A stretch of DNA of 64,000 bases from Streptomyces himalayensis subsp. himalayensis (GCF_013778455.1 NZ_JACEHE010000010.1:62001-126000), one strand, 5' to 3'. Positions 25,376 through 33,961 are shown, counted from the stretch's first letter. Numbers and translations: made by a program. Notes: a model not told the origin generated them from the letters alone.

Positions 25376-27085
25376 TCACCTTGTGCCCAATATCCGTACG
25401 GGCACGAACCGCGCCTTCTTGATGTCCGGGCCGTCGGCTGTTCCGGGGAAGACCCAATAGCCGTGTTCCTCGCGGGGCTTGAAGAAGCCCCGGTAGCCGA
25501 CGAGGAGTTCGGCGCGGCCGTCGCGGTCGAGGTCGGCAGCGGCGACGTCCCAGCCGAAGTTGTCGGCGTCCGCACTGTGCGTGGGACGGCTGGGCAGGCG
25601 GAGCCGGTAGCGATCGATGGTGAGCGCGGGCGCGTAGCCGCCGTCCGGCTGCGAGAGCAGGACGGTCACGGTGCCCGCCGGTTTGCTGCGGGAGTCCCGG
25701 TTCACCAGGTCGTCCTGGCCGTCGCCGTTCAGGTCGGCGAGGACGGGGCCTCCGGTGTAGCCGATGGTCTGCAACGTTCCGGGTGGGTCCTCGCCCGCGG
25801 TGTCGTAGGGGGCGGGAAGTCGGCTGGTGCGGGCGGCGCCGGGTCCGTGCGGGCCGCCGTGCAGGATCGTGCCGTCGGTCTGGACGATGTCCGTGAACCG
25901 GTCGCCGTCCAGTTTCCCGGCGGTGAGCAGCGGTGTGGTCCGGTCACGGTCCGGCAGTGGCAGAGCCCTGCCCGCGCGGGCAGGCAGGGCGGCCACGGCC
26001 GGTCCTGCGGACGTACCGCGGTAGTAGCGGGTGTCCACGAGGCCGCGGGGCAGGCGGTCCTCGTCGTACCAGTCGGACACGTCCTGATCCTCCGGCGGCA
26101 CGGGCAGCCCACCGCGGGTGACCACGTCATCGCGGCCGTCTCCGTCGAAGTCGCCGGTGACGAGGGTGGACACACCTACGTATCCACCCTGGGTCGCCTC
26201 GACGGCGACGGTCCTTCGGGGTGCGCCGGTGCGGGTGAACGGCCCGTAGAGGATGGTGAGGCAGGCCGAGGGGCGCGGCTCGTGGAAGCCCGCAGGCCGC
26301 ATCTCGTGGCCGTCCCGCAGTCCGATCAGATCCAGCGATCCGTCTCCGTCGAAGTCACCGGTCGCCGGGAACAGCGGGTACTCGGCGGGGAGTCGCACCA
26401 TGCGCGGCGTGCCCTTCCGGCTGCCCCAGACGATGCTCTGTCCGGTCCAGGAGCGCTCGCGGTCGTGGAACAGGTTCTGGACGACGAGGTCCGCCAGGCC
26501 GTCGCCGTCCAGGTCCCCGGTGAGGTGGGCGGCGCTGTTCGCGACCAGCGGGCGGGTGCCGGTGGCCGGGTCGAGTCCGGGAAGGCTCAGCGAGACGCCG
26601 GCCGCCGGGGCGATGCCTCGTGCCGAGCCGGGGACGACGGCGCGGTGGTGCAGCCAGCCGCCGCCCTCCTTCGGGCGGTACCAGGCGTCGAGGTGGATGT
26701 CGGGGAAGCCGTCGCCGTTGAAATCCGTGTGGTTGGCCGTCTGTCGGGGGGCTGCCCGGGCGGTGCGCGCCGGGGCGGCGGGCGGTGCGGCGCACACGGC
26801 CGGGGCGACGGTCGGCGCCTTGCCGTCCGACTCGACCGGCGGCGTGCGCTGCGGTATGCCGGGGTTGTGGTGGCCGCTGGAGGAACCGGAGGGGTGTACG
26901 TACATCACCACGCTCGCGAGACTCAGCGCGAGGACGACGACGGTGACAACGGCGGTGGCGATACGGCGGCGGGACACAGCCCGAGTCTCGGGTCGGGCGG
27001 CGGGCGTGACCAGGCCTGACACGTTCCGGATCGGCAACGGTCGCCGAGCGGCCTGCAGCGATGCCTCACGGCGGAGGTTTTTCAC
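25376..27085 (-). CDS. FG-GAP/VCBS-repeat (beta-propeller) membrane-anchored protein
   Basis: This 569-residue protein has a cytoplasmic N-terminus, one transmembrane anchor at about residues 43-66 and an extracellular part. Repeated calcium-binding loops of the DxDGDGxxD kind are visible: DFNGDGFPDI, DLDGDGLADLV, DFDGDGSLDLI, DFDGDGRDDVV, DLNGDGQDDLV and DLDRDGRAELLV. These define an integrin-alpha-like seven-bladed propeller. One blade has KLDGDRFTDIV, with a missing Gly. The role is unknown; such proteins often bind polysaccharides or other surface proteins. It is divergent from the cellulose-oxidising LPMO gene and might share its induction, but no CebR box faces it closely. Confidence 0.8.
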   Translation of the reverse strand: MKNLRREASLQAARRPLPIRNVSGLVTPAARPETRAVSRRRIATAVVTVVVLALSLASVVMYVHPSGSSSGHHNPGIPQRTPPVESDGKAPTVAPAVCAAPPAAPARTARAAPRQTANHTDFNGDGFPDIHLDAWYRPKEGGGWLHHRAVVPGSARGIAPAAGVSLSLPGLDPATGTRPLVANSAAHLTGDLDGDGLADLVVQNLFHDRERSWTGQSIVWGSRKGTPRMVRLPAEYPLFPATGDFDGDGSLDLIGLRDGHEMRPAGFHEPRPSACLTILYGPFTRTGAPRRTVAVEATQGGYVGVSTLVTGDFDGDGRDDVVTRGGLPVPPEDQDVSDWYDEDRLPRGLVDTRYYRGTSAGPAVAALPARAGRALPLPDRDRTTPLLTAGKLDGDRFTDIVQTDGTILHGGPHGPGAARTSRLPAPYDTAGEDPPGTLQTIGYTGGPVLADLNGDGQDDLVNRDSRSKPAGTVTVLLSQPDGGYAPALTIDRYRLRLPSRPTHSADADNFGWDVAAADLDRDGRAELLVGYRGFFKPREEHGYWVFPGTADGPDIKKARFVPVRILGTR

Positions 27086-27316
27086 AGGCTCGGCACCATG
27101 GTGGGCCTGTTGGGCCTAATGGGTCCGACTGGTGGTGAGATGAACAGGGTTTCTCAGTCATGGCGAGGCCGCATCCGCTCGTGACGGGAGTGCGGCCCTC
27201 GTGTGTCCGCAGGCAGGTGGGCCATGGTGGACAGACGAACCTGATGTGTCTGTGCCGAGTGGTGCGCCAGGCGTTTACAAGAGTGTCGGCCCTCGCTAAC
27301 TTCACAGAGAGTGGGA

Positions 27317-27330
27317 TGGGAGCGCTCCCA
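27317..27330. promoter_or_regulatory. CebR-type operator before the LPMO gene
   Basis: TGGGAGCGCTCCCA is a perfect 14-bp palindrome identical to the known Streptomyces CebR/CelR operator. CebR is the cellobiose/cellotriose-responsive LacI-family repressor of cellulolytic genes. It lies 99 bp upstream of the LPMO ATG. The rest of the divergent 27086-27428 gap holds no gene. Confidence 0.92.
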
Positions 27331-27428
27331 TAGCAGCGGACCGGAACCCGCCCCCAGGCGGCGTTCCCATCTCACGTGCACGTTCCTCACGACCATCGAG
27401 CAATCGACAACGAAGGGACGAGTTTGTC

Positions 27429-28514
27429 ATGTCCGCAGCAAAACTCGCGACGAGTGGGCGATTACCGCTGCCCGCCCGGTACAGAGCCTTCTTCCTCGTC
27501 CTGCTGGCCCTGGTCACCACGATCCCGGCCCTGGGACTGGTGTTCACGGCAGGTGGGAAGGCCGAGGCGCACGGCACGCCCATGAAGCCCGGCAGCCGCA
27601 CGTTCCTGTGCTGGCAGGACGGGCTCACGGACACCGGGGAGATCAAGCCCGTCAACCCGGCCTGCGCGGCGGCCGCCCAGGAGAGCGGCACCACGCCGTT
27701 CTACAACTGGTTCTCCGTGCTCCGCTCGGACGGGGCCGGCCGCACCCGCGGCTTCGTCCCCGACGGAGAGCTGTGCAGCGGCGGGAACACGAACTTCACC
27801 GGGTTCAACCAGCCGCGCGACGACTGGCCGCTCACGCATCTGACGGCGGGAGCGACCGTCGACTTCTCGTACAACGCCTGGGCCGCGCACCCGGGTTGGT
27901 TCTACGTCTACATCACCAAGGACGGCTTCGACCCGACCCAGCCGATCACCTGGAACGACATGGAGGAGCAGCCGTTCCTCTCGGTCGACCACCCGCCGCT
28001 GAACGGATCGCCGGGGACGGTCGAGGCCAATTACTCGTGGACCGGTGCCCTGCCCGAGGGCAAGGACGGGCGGCACATCATCTACATGGTGTGGCAGCGC
28101 TCGGACAGCCAGGAGACCTTCTACTCCTGCTCCGACGTCGTCTTCGACGGCGGCAACGGGGAAGTGACCGGCATCAAGGACCCGGGCAACCCCCCGACGG
28201 AGCCGCCGCCCGGCGACTGCTCCGCCACCCGCCGTACCACCGGCAGCTGGTCCGGCGGCTACCAGTCCGAGGTGACCGTCACCAACACCGGCGACGTCCC
28301 CATGCTCGGCTGGATGGTGGACTGGACGCTGCCCGACGGGCAGGCGATCGACAGCCTGTGGAGCGGCACGATGACCGTGCAGGGGCAGGAGGTGATGGTC
28401 CACAACGCCGGATGGAACGGCGCGCTGGACCCTGGTGAATCGACGACCTTCGGGTACGTGGTGTCGGGCTCCGGGGGCGATCCCGCCACCGACCTGACGT
28501 GCCAGGTCGGTTGA
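27429..28514 (+). CDS. Lytic polysaccharide monooxygenase AA10 with CBM2, cellulose-active
   Basis: This 361-residue secreted copper enzyme cleaves cellulose oxidatively. A 47-residue signal ends AEA, leaving mature His48 (HGTPMKPGSRTFLCW) as the first copper-brace ligand; the second His is His154 in AAHPGWFYVY, and an axial Phe is in ETFYSCSD (about 231). A Pro-rich linker (about 252-266) joins a C-terminal CBM2 bounded by two cysteines and containing the exposed Trp residues typical of cellulose binders. This AA10-linker-CBM2 layout is that of CelS2/LPMO10C from S. coelicolor. The CebR operator upstream predicts induction by cello-oligosaccharides. Confidence 0.95.
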   Translation: MSAAKLATSGRLPLPARYRAFFLVLLALVTTIPALGLVFTAGGKAEAHGTPMKPGSRTFLCWQDGLTDTGEIKPVNPACAAAAQESGTTPFYNWFSVLRSDGAGRTRGFVPDGELCSGGNTNFTGFNQPRDDWPLTHLTAGATVDFSYNAWAAHPGWFYVYITKDGFDPTQPITWNDMEEQPFLSVDHPPLNGSPGTVEANYSWTGALPEGKDGRHIIYMVWQRSDSQETFYSCSDVVFDGGNGEVTGIKDPGNPPTEPPPGDCSATRRTTGSWSGGYQSEVTVTNTGDVPMLGWMVDWTLPDGQAIDSLWSGTMTVQGQEVMVHNAGWNGALDPGESTTFGYVVSGSGGDPATDLTCQVG

Positions 28515-28530
28515 CGGGCACAGCTTCGCT

Positions 28531-28737
28531 CTACAGGGACCCGTCTTTCACGGCGCCCACGAACGCGGCCCAGCCGCGGACCGGGAAGACGAGGGCGGGT
28601 CCCTCCGGGGTCTTGCTGTCGCGGACGGGCAGGATGCCGGGGTAGTTGTCGGCTATCTCGATGCAGTTGCCGCCGGTTCCGTCGCTGTAGGACGACTTGC
28701 GCCACCTGGCGCTGCTCAGATCGCGTGTGCTGCTCAT
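28531..28737 (-). CDS. DUF397 protein
   Basis: This 68-residue protein shows the DUF397 pattern: WRKSSYSDGTGGNCIEIAD followed by PVRDSKTPEGPALVF and a conserved WAAFV. DUF397 proteins are Streptomyces-specific partners of XRE/DUF5753 regulators; whether they work as toxins, antitoxins or regulators is debated. Its ATG overlaps the upstream regulator's stop by 4 nt. It is convergent with the LPMO gene, with only 16 nt between them and no obvious terminator. Confidence 0.93.
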   Translation of the reverse strand: MSSTRDLSSARWRKSSYSDGTGGNCIEIADNYPGILPVRDSKTPEGPALVFPVRGWAAFVGAVKDGSL

Positions 28738-29564
28738 GGGGTCCTGTAGTCCTCCGCCACCGACTGGATCAGGGCCAGGGACGCCGCTGGTGACAGTGCG
28801 GCTGCCCTGACCAGATCGTATGACCTCAAGATCTGCCCTACCAAGGCCGGTTCCTCGATGAGTTGTCCGCTGCCCGCGCCCTCCGTGTAGGCGACGGTGG
28901 GCGCGTCGTCGAAGGCCATGATGGAGGTCATGCTGTCCATGAATGCCTCGTTCATGGCACTGAAGGGCAGCACCTGCACCACCACGCGCGGCCGCGACGC
29001 CAGCTCGGCGATGCGCAGCAGTTGCTGGTGCATCACCTCTGGCCCGCCGATCGGTGCCTGAAGCACCGCCTCGTGGATGATCTCCCACAACACGGGCGCT
29101 GTTGGGGCATTGAGGATGCCCTGACGTTCCATACGGGCTGTGACGATCTCTTCTACGGCCTCGTCGGGTGAGAACCGCATCGCAGCCCGCGTGATGGCCC
29201 GCGCGTACGACCTCGTTTGCAGCAGGCCGGGCACCAATACGGGCGCGTACTCGCAGATCGTCTGCGCCAGCTTCTCCAACTCCGCCGCATCCGCGAAGTA
29301 CTCCGCAACTTTCGATTTGCGGGCGAGGCGGCACAGCCGCTGGAGGTGCTCGCCGCTGTCCAGCACCTCGTCGAGCAGCTTCGACACTTCCAGCTGAGGC
29401 CGTCTCGTCGCGGTCTCGAACTGTCCGACATACGTACCCGAGCAGAAGACGCGCTCGCCGAGCTGCTCCTGCGAGAATCCCGCAGTTTCGCGTAACCGCC
29501 GCAGTTCCGAGCCGTAAAAGGCCCTCGGATCGGCGTACGGGTCGGTGCCCTTGGTCTGGTTCAT
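28734..29564 (-). CDS. XRE-family regulator with DUF5753 domain
   Basis: This 276-residue regulator has an N-terminal HTH (about residues 15-70; GFSQEQLGERVFCSGTYVGQ) and a C-terminal DUF5753 effector-like domain (about 95-270; ICEYAPVLVPGLLQTRSYAR). The ATG at 29564 is preceded by AAGGAGG; a longer start at 29636 lacks support. This is the common Streptomyces wHTH/DUF397 cassette, related to WhiJ- and BldB-like developmental regulators. It overlaps the DUF397 gene, and the divergent small genes at 29688 and 29897 are frequent neighbours of such cassettes. Confidence 0.92.
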   Translation of the reverse strand: MNQTKGTDPYADPRAFYGSELRRLRETAGFSQEQLGERVFCSGTYVGQFETATRRPQLEVSKLLDEVLDSGEHLQRLCRLARKSKVAEYFADAAELEKLAQTICEYAPVLVPGLLQTRSYARAITRAAMRFSPDEAVEEIVTARMERQGILNAPTAPVLWEIIHEAVLQAPIGGPEVMHQQLLRIAELASRPRVVVQVLPFSAMNEAFMDSMTSIMAFDDAPTVAYTEGAGSGQLIEEPALVGQILRSYDLVRAAALSPAASLALIQSVAEDYRTP

Positions 29565-29687
29565 CACCAACGCCTCCTTCGCGCAAAGCGTTTGCTGGGG
29601 TGATTCGCCTCCCGAATGTAGCGGCCGCATGGTCACCCTGTGAGTGCATTCAGTTACCGCAGGCTTCGTTCATGGAAGGGCACCCAC

Positions 29688-29900
29688 ATGCCGACCGCAG
29701 ATCCGCTCTCCGAAGCGGCCAACGCCGTACGGGAGCTGAACGAGTCCCTCGCCGCTTGCGGCATCACACTGCCCTCCCTCCGCATCGATCTACCGTCATG
29801 CGGGTTCAGTGCGACGCCCCGCCCGCTGGTCGAGCTGGGCCGCTGCAACCTGGAGACGGCCCGCCGTCTCACCCTCGTACTGAGGGAGGCGGCGCGATGA
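29688..29900 (+). CDS. Small hypothetical protein next to an XRE/DUF397 cassette
   Basis: This 70-residue protein starts MPTADPLSEAANAVRELNES and contains LPSLRIDLPSCG and VELGRCNLETARRL. It has no signal peptide or membrane helix. Similar small proteins divergent from DUF5753 regulators are common in Streptomyces, but no function is known. The ATG at 29688 is chosen because an upstream in-frame ATG at 29640 adds an Arg/Trp-rich stretch unlike the family. Its stop overlaps the next start (ATGA). Confidence 0.75.
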   Translation: MPTADPLSEAANAVRELNESLAACGITLPSLRIDLPSCGFSATPRPLVELGRCNLETARRLTLVLREAAR

Positions 29901-30214
29901 GTCACGCATCGGAGAAAGGCGTGCCACCGCTCGGCGCCGTCGTGGTCGACGAACGGACCGCCCGCGTCGGCGAGGTCATGGGGGCCGAGGGCCCGTACCT
30001 CCGACTCCGGCCGCTCGGCGGTGGCCGGGAGTGGGACGCTGACCCTGGGCGGGTGCGAGCGGCCACACCCGCCGAGCGGCTGCACGCGGGCGTGGCAGCG
30101 GCGAACGCCGCGAGCCGGGCGGGGCAGGATGAGCGCCGTCGGCCGCACGGCGGACACAGGAGGGGGCCAGTGCCCAGTTCGGCCATATCGGATGGCTGCA
30201 TGGCTGATCCGTGA
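29897..30214 (+). CDS. Small hypothetical protein, second partner gene
   Basis: This 105-residue protein has PPLGAVVVDERTARVGEVMG, then YLRLRPLGGGREWDADPGRV, a compact beta-rich domain widespread in Streptomyces beside XRE/DUF397 cassettes. The last 30 residues are low-complexity and Arg/His-rich and may be frayed by the insertion of the downstream IscB element. It is translationally coupled to the preceding gene (4-nt overlap). Function unknown. Confidence 0.72.
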   Translation: MSHASEKGVPPLGAVVVDERTARVGEVMGAEGPYLRLRPLGGGREWDADPGRVRAATPAERLHAGVAAANAASRAGQDERRRPHGGHRRGPVPSSAISDGCMADP

Positions 30215-30512
30215 ACGCAGAGACGGTTCAGATATCCGCGACGTCTCAACTAGGAAAACTACCGATCAGGCCTGCATTGGATCTTGCCACTGTATCAAGG
30301 AGTGGACTATACCTATCGGCGTCAGCGTGGAGGTTCGACCAACTGCGGATGGCCGGGCCCAGGGGGAGGCGGTGTCAGGTTGCAGCAGCTGCCGTGTGTT
30401 CCACCTGTGTTTGATGCACCCCGTGCAGGCCCGGCTTCACATGACCGTGGAGGGGAGGCTTCGGGTCACCACGTGAACATTGGAAAAGGCGAGGACTTGA
30501 GCGTCACTCGCT
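30215..30512 (+). other. Lower-GC gap before the IscB element
   Basis: This 298-bp stretch is visibly poorer in GC than its neighbours (for example TCAACTAGGAAAACTACC near 30246). A 67-codon frame starts with a GTG at 30211 that overlaps the previous stop, but its translation has no recognisable features, so I do not call it. The left boundary of the IscB-bearing element probably lies here, and the sequence just left of the hairpin at 30513 may provide the RNA guide. Confidence 0.4.
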
Positions 30513-30740
30513 CCCCGGCCTGAAGGCCGGGGCTCGTCTGCCTTGGGCGGGCGGGCCCATGAGTGTCCAGCCCAGTCATCACGACACGTTCTGAAGGAGG
30601 TGCCTTCGATGACTTCGTTCGATTCACGTGAGCAGACCCACCCCGCCGTGCTTCCTCAGCGGCGGGCTCTGGAACCTGTGGCCGCAGACAACCCTGGGAG
30701 CAGGGACGAAACGGGCCACGGGCTCTCGGCCGCTGCTGTG
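30513..30740 (+). ncRNA. Probable omega RNA (HEARO) of the IscB element
   Basis: Several strong stem-loops follow one another. A perfect 8-4-8 hairpin CCCCGGCCTGAAGGCCGGGG is at 30513-30532. GAAGG/CCTTC lies near 30593-30607. CCCGCCG/CGGCGGG pairs 30642-30648 with 30660-30666. CCCTG/CAGGG pairs 30692-30696 with 30701-30705 and is followed by GACGAAACGGGCC. IscB proteins use an RNA encoded directly upstream of their gene, first described as HEARO RNA, with the guide at its 5' end. Location and density of hairpins fit; exact ends are not determined. An in-frame ATG at 30609 with a good RBS lies inside this region. Confidence 0.55.
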
Positions 30741-30944
30741 CGGTCGGGCACGGGTGTCGAACAGGGGCGAGGGGAGATGCAGCGGGCCTGCACCCGGCCC
30801 GCTGCGCGTCACACCGACCTGGATTCGTTCGGGGAGGCAGTACTGGGCCGTGAGGCCCACCAACTGAATCGCACGGTCACCATCAATGCGGGCGCCGACT
30901 CTGCCGAGGCCCAAGCCGTGGGGCCGGGGGCGGGATGTAGCCGG

Positions 30945-32285
30945 GTGTTCGTGCTCGACCGGCGCGGCGTGCCGTTGACGCCCTGCCACCCCGCGCGTGC
31001 TCGCATTCTGCTGGCCAAGGGTCGGGCGGCCGTGGTACGGCATACGCCGTTCGTGATCCGTCTGAAGGACCGTCTCGTCGAGGAGTCCGAGGTAGACGGG
31101 GTAGAGGTACGGATCGACCCGGGCTCCAAAGGCACCGGCATCGCGGTCACCGATGACCTCACCACGGTGGACACCGTCACTGGCGAGGTCGTCACCAGCC
31201 GACGCGGCCTTTTCGCAGTTGAGCTGCGCCACCGGGGCGCGCAGATCAAGGCCAAGCTGGAGCAGCGCTCGAACTACCGAAGACGCCGCCGAGTCGCGCA
31301 TCTGCGCTACCGCGCTCCCCGCTTCAACAACCGTACCCGCCCAAGGGGTTGGCTGGCGCCGTCGTTGCAGCACCGGGTGGACACCACGATGTCATGGGTG
31401 GAGAGGCTGCGCCGCTGGGCGCCTGTGGCCGCCGTGCACGTAGAACGGTCGTCGTTCGACAGCCACGCCCTCGGCCTGGGCAAGGAGTCGCTGGACGGGG
31501 TCGAATATCTACAGGGGACACTGGCAGGGTACGAGGTACGGCAGTACCTGCTGGAGAAGTGGGGAAGAGCCTGCGCCTACTGCGGTGCGCAAGGGGCTCC
31601 CCTGCAGGTCGAGCACATCCAGCCCAAGGCCGATGGCGGTTCCGACCGCATCGCCAACCTCACCCTCGCCTGTCAGCCGTGCAACCAGGCCAAGGCCGCC
31701 AAGCCGATCGAGATCTTCCTGGCCGAGCGCCCCTCCGTTTTGGCGAGGATTCAGCGGCAGGCGAAAACCCCGCTCAGGGACTCGGCAGCGATGAACGCCA
31801 CCCGCTGGCGACTCTGGAGCCGGCTCAACAAGGTCGGCTTGCACGTCTCGGCCTGGTCCGGGGGCCGCACCAAGTACAACCGCCACACCCAGCACCTGGC
31901 CAAGACCCACACCCTGGACGCATTGGCCGTCGGTGACATCCCAACCGGTACGCGCATCGTCCGACACCCCGACACCGTTCTTGTCGCCAAAGCCACCGGA
32001 CGTGGTAGCTACGCCCGCACCCGCACCGACAAGTACGGTTTCCCCCGCCTGCGCCTGCCCCGCCAGAAGACCTTTTTCGGCTACCAGACCGGTGACCTGG
32101 TCCGCGCCGTCGTACCAACGGGCAAGAAGGCCGGAACGCACATCGGCCGCGTCGCGATTCGCAAGACCGGCAACTTCAACATCAGCACCGCTGCCGGACC
32201 TGTCACAGATATCCACCGCCGCCACATCCGCCGCCTCCAGAGGGCAGACGGGTACGGCTACACCATGAGGAAGGAGACGGCGTGA
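30945..32285 (+). CDS. iscB: RNA-guided nuclease IscB (Cas9 ancestor family)
   Basis: This 446-residue protein is a complete IscB: an N-terminal PLMP domain (VFVLDRRGVPLTPCHPARAR), RuvC-I with Asp58 (RIDPGSKGTGIA), an Arg-rich bridge helix (about 100-127), RuvC-II with Glu167 (HVERSSFD), an HNH domain (CAYC at 210, catalytic His224 in VEHIQPKADGG, then CQPCNQAK), RuvC-III with Asp325 (THTLDALAVG) and a C-terminal TAM-interacting part. All nuclease residues are present. The GTG at 30945 is chosen because IscB normally begins directly with the PLMP domain. Starts at 30609 or 30777 are in frame but would place 55-110 unrelated residues, overlapping the putative omega RNA, in front. No TnpA is nearby. 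Confidence 0.93.
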   Translation: MFVLDRRGVPLTPCHPARARILLAKGRAAVVRHTPFVIRLKDRLVEESEVDGVEVRIDPGSKGTGIAVTDDLTTVDTVTGEVVTSRRGLFAVELRHRGAQIKAKLEQRSNYRRRRRVAHLRYRAPRFNNRTRPRGWLAPSLQHRVDTTMSWVERLRRWAPVAAVHVERSSFDSHALGLGKESLDGVEYLQGTLAGYEVRQYLLEKWGRACAYCGAQGAPLQVEHIQPKADGGSDRIANLTLACQPCNQAKAAKPIEIFLAERPSVLARIQRQAKTPLRDSAAMNATRWRLWSRLNKVGLHVSAWSGGRTKYNRHTQHLAKTHTLDALAVGDIPTGTRIVRHPDTVLVAKATGRGSYARTRTDKYGFPRLRLPRQKTFFGYQTGDLVRAVVPTGKKAGTHIGRVAIRKTGNFNISTAAGPVTDIHRRHIRRLQRADGYGYTMRKETA

Positions 32286-32415
32286 GCAGGGACGTCGCCG
32301 CGGACATGATGAGCGCGAGAAGCGACGGCGTTTCACCTTCCGGCCCGGAGAACACTTGCTGATGTCTCAGCAACGTTCCGAGAGCCAGGCCAAGGAACCC
32401 ACGCCAACACATCTA

Positions 32416-33867
32416 ATGGGATCTACTTCCGCTCCGAACAACGGCGAGGGCGTCGGGCGCCGCGATCTGATCAAGCGGTCGGCCGCGGTCGGGCTGATCG
32501 CCGTTCCGACGATGAGCTTCCTGTCCGCGTGTGCCAGTGGGGGTGACGGCGGCAGCGACGACCAGGTCGACAAGGGTAAGAAGACCGAGGAGAACCCGCT
32601 CGGCGTCAACGAGACGGCGCAGATGGAGTTCGTGCTGTTCGACGGCGGTTTCGGCACGCAGTACGCCGAGGACGCGGTCAAGGAGTACGAGAAGAAGTTC
32701 CCCAAGGCCAAGGTGGACTTCTCCTCCACCCAGAAGATCCAGTCGGTGCTCCAGCCGCGCTTCAACGGGGGCAACCCGCCGGACCTCATCGACAACTCCG
32801 GCGCCGAGCAGATGGACATGGGCGTCCTCGTCGGCAAGAAGCAGCTCGCCGACCTCACACCGCTGCTGGACGCGCCGTCCATCGACGACCCGAACAAGAA
32901 GGTCCGCGACACGCTGCGCCCCGGCATCGTCGAGATGGGCCAGTTCGACGGCGACCCGGTCTGGGTCATGTACTACGCGTACACCGTCTACGGCGTGTGG
33001 TACTCACAGAAGGCGCTGGACTCGCTCGACGCCGCCTACCCGGAGACCTGGGACGACATGCTCGCGGTGTGCGAGAAGGCCAAGAAGAAGGGCATCGCGG
33101 GGTGGACGTACGCGGGCAAGCACCCGTACTACATCCCCTTCTCCCTCTATCCGATGATCGCCAAGGTCGGCGGCCGTGAGGTCCTCGACGCCATCGACAA
33201 CCTGGAGCCGAACGCCTGGAAGCACCCCGCGGTCAAGACCTGCTTCGAGGCGTACTACGAGCTCTACAAGAAGGGCTACGTCCTCAAGGGCACCCCGGGC
33301 CTGGACCACATCCAGTCTCAGACGGCCTGGACCGAGGGCAAGGCGCTCTTCATCCCGAACGGCTCGTGGGTGGAGAACGAGGCGGCGAAGACCATGCCTG
33401 CCGACTTCGACCTCGCGGTGTCCGCGCCGTCCGGCATCGACAGCTCCGACAAGATGCCCTTCGGCACCATGTGGGCGTCCGGCGGCGAGCCCTTCATCGT
33501 CCCGGCCAAGGCCAAGAACCGCGACGGCGGCATGGAGCAGCTGCGCATCATGCTCAGCGAGGCCTCGTCGAAGAACTTCACCAAGTCCGTGAAGTCGCTG
33601 ACCGCGTTCAACGGCGGCACCGACGGCATCGAGCTGACGCCCGGCCTCAAGTCAGGTGTCGCGGCCCTGGAGAAGGCCGGTGAGAACGTCGTCAACCCGC
33701 GCCTCCAGGACTGGTACGTGGCGTTGCAGAAGGAGAAGATCGGCGTTGGCGGCCTGGGCGAGATGATGGCCGGCCGGCTCACCCCGGCTGAGGCCATCAA
33801 GAAGATCCAGGGGTACGCCGACGAGGCGGCCAAGGACGACTCCATCAAGCACTACAAGCACCAGTGA
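32416..33867 (+). CDS. ngcE: N-acetylglucosamine/chitobiose ABC transporter binding lipoprotein
   Basis: This 483-residue extracellular solute-binding protein (family 1) captures GlcNAc and N,N'-diacetylchitobiose for the NgcEFG importer. A twin-arginine motif (GRRDLIKRSA) precedes a hydrophobic stretch and the lipobox LSAC, so it is a Tat-exported lipoprotein. The body has MYYAYTVYGVWYSQKALD and FIPNGSWVENEAAKTMPADF typical of NgcE. The ATG at 32416 (MGSTSAPNN) agrees with remembered NgcE sequences, though its RBS is weak; ATGs at 32356 and 32362 are alternatives. The IscB gene ends only 130 bp upstream, so the native promoter may be displaced. A hairpin at 33872 follows it. Confidence 0.92.
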   Translation: MGSTSAPNNGEGVGRRDLIKRSAAVGLIAVPTMSFLSACASGGDGGSDDQVDKGKKTEENPLGVNETAQMEFVLFDGGFGTQYAEDAVKEYEKKFPKAKVDFSSTQKIQSVLQPRFNGGNPPDLIDNSGAEQMDMGVLVGKKQLADLTPLLDAPSIDDPNKKVRDTLRPGIVEMGQFDGDPVWVMYYAYTVYGVWYSQKALDSLDAAYPETWDDMLAVCEKAKKKGIAGWTYAGKHPYYIPFSLYPMIAKVGGREVLDAIDNLEPNAWKHPAVKTCFEAYYELYKKGYVLKGTPGLDHIQSQTAWTEGKALFIPNGSWVENEAAKTMPADFDLAVSAPSGIDSSDKMPFGTMWASGGEPFIVPAKAKNRDGGMEQLRIMLSEASSKNFTKSVKSLTAFNGGTDGIELTPGLKSGVAALEKAGENVVNPRLQDWYVALQKEKIGVGGLGEMMAGRLTPAEAIKKIQGYADEAAKDDSIKHYKHQ

Positions 33868-33871
33868 GCGC

Positions 33872-33908
33872 AGCCGGGGACCCGGACCGAACGGCCGGGT
33901 CCCCGGCT
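33872..33908 (+). terminator. Hairpin between ngcE and ngcF
   Basis: AGCCGGGGACCCGG and CCGGGTCCCCGGCT form a perfect 14-bp stem around a 9-nt loop, just after the ngcE stop. Inside an ABC operon such a hairpin usually protects or partly terminates the message so that the binding protein is made in excess over the permeases. Confidence 0.7.
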
Positions 33909-33961
33909 CTCGCTGTGAGGTGCGGGCGGCGGCAGGCGCAAGGAGATCGGGGTCGGTAAGA

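Noticed and set aside
30211..30414. 67-codon frame starting with a GTG that overlaps the preceding stop (GTGA)
   Set aside because: The overlap looks like coupling, but the translation has no protein-like pattern and the DNA is the flank of the IscB element.
30609..30944. IscB start at the ATG 30609 with a strong RBS
   Set aside because: Kept as an alternative only: the added 112 residues do not look like any IscB N-terminus and overlap predicted RNA stems.
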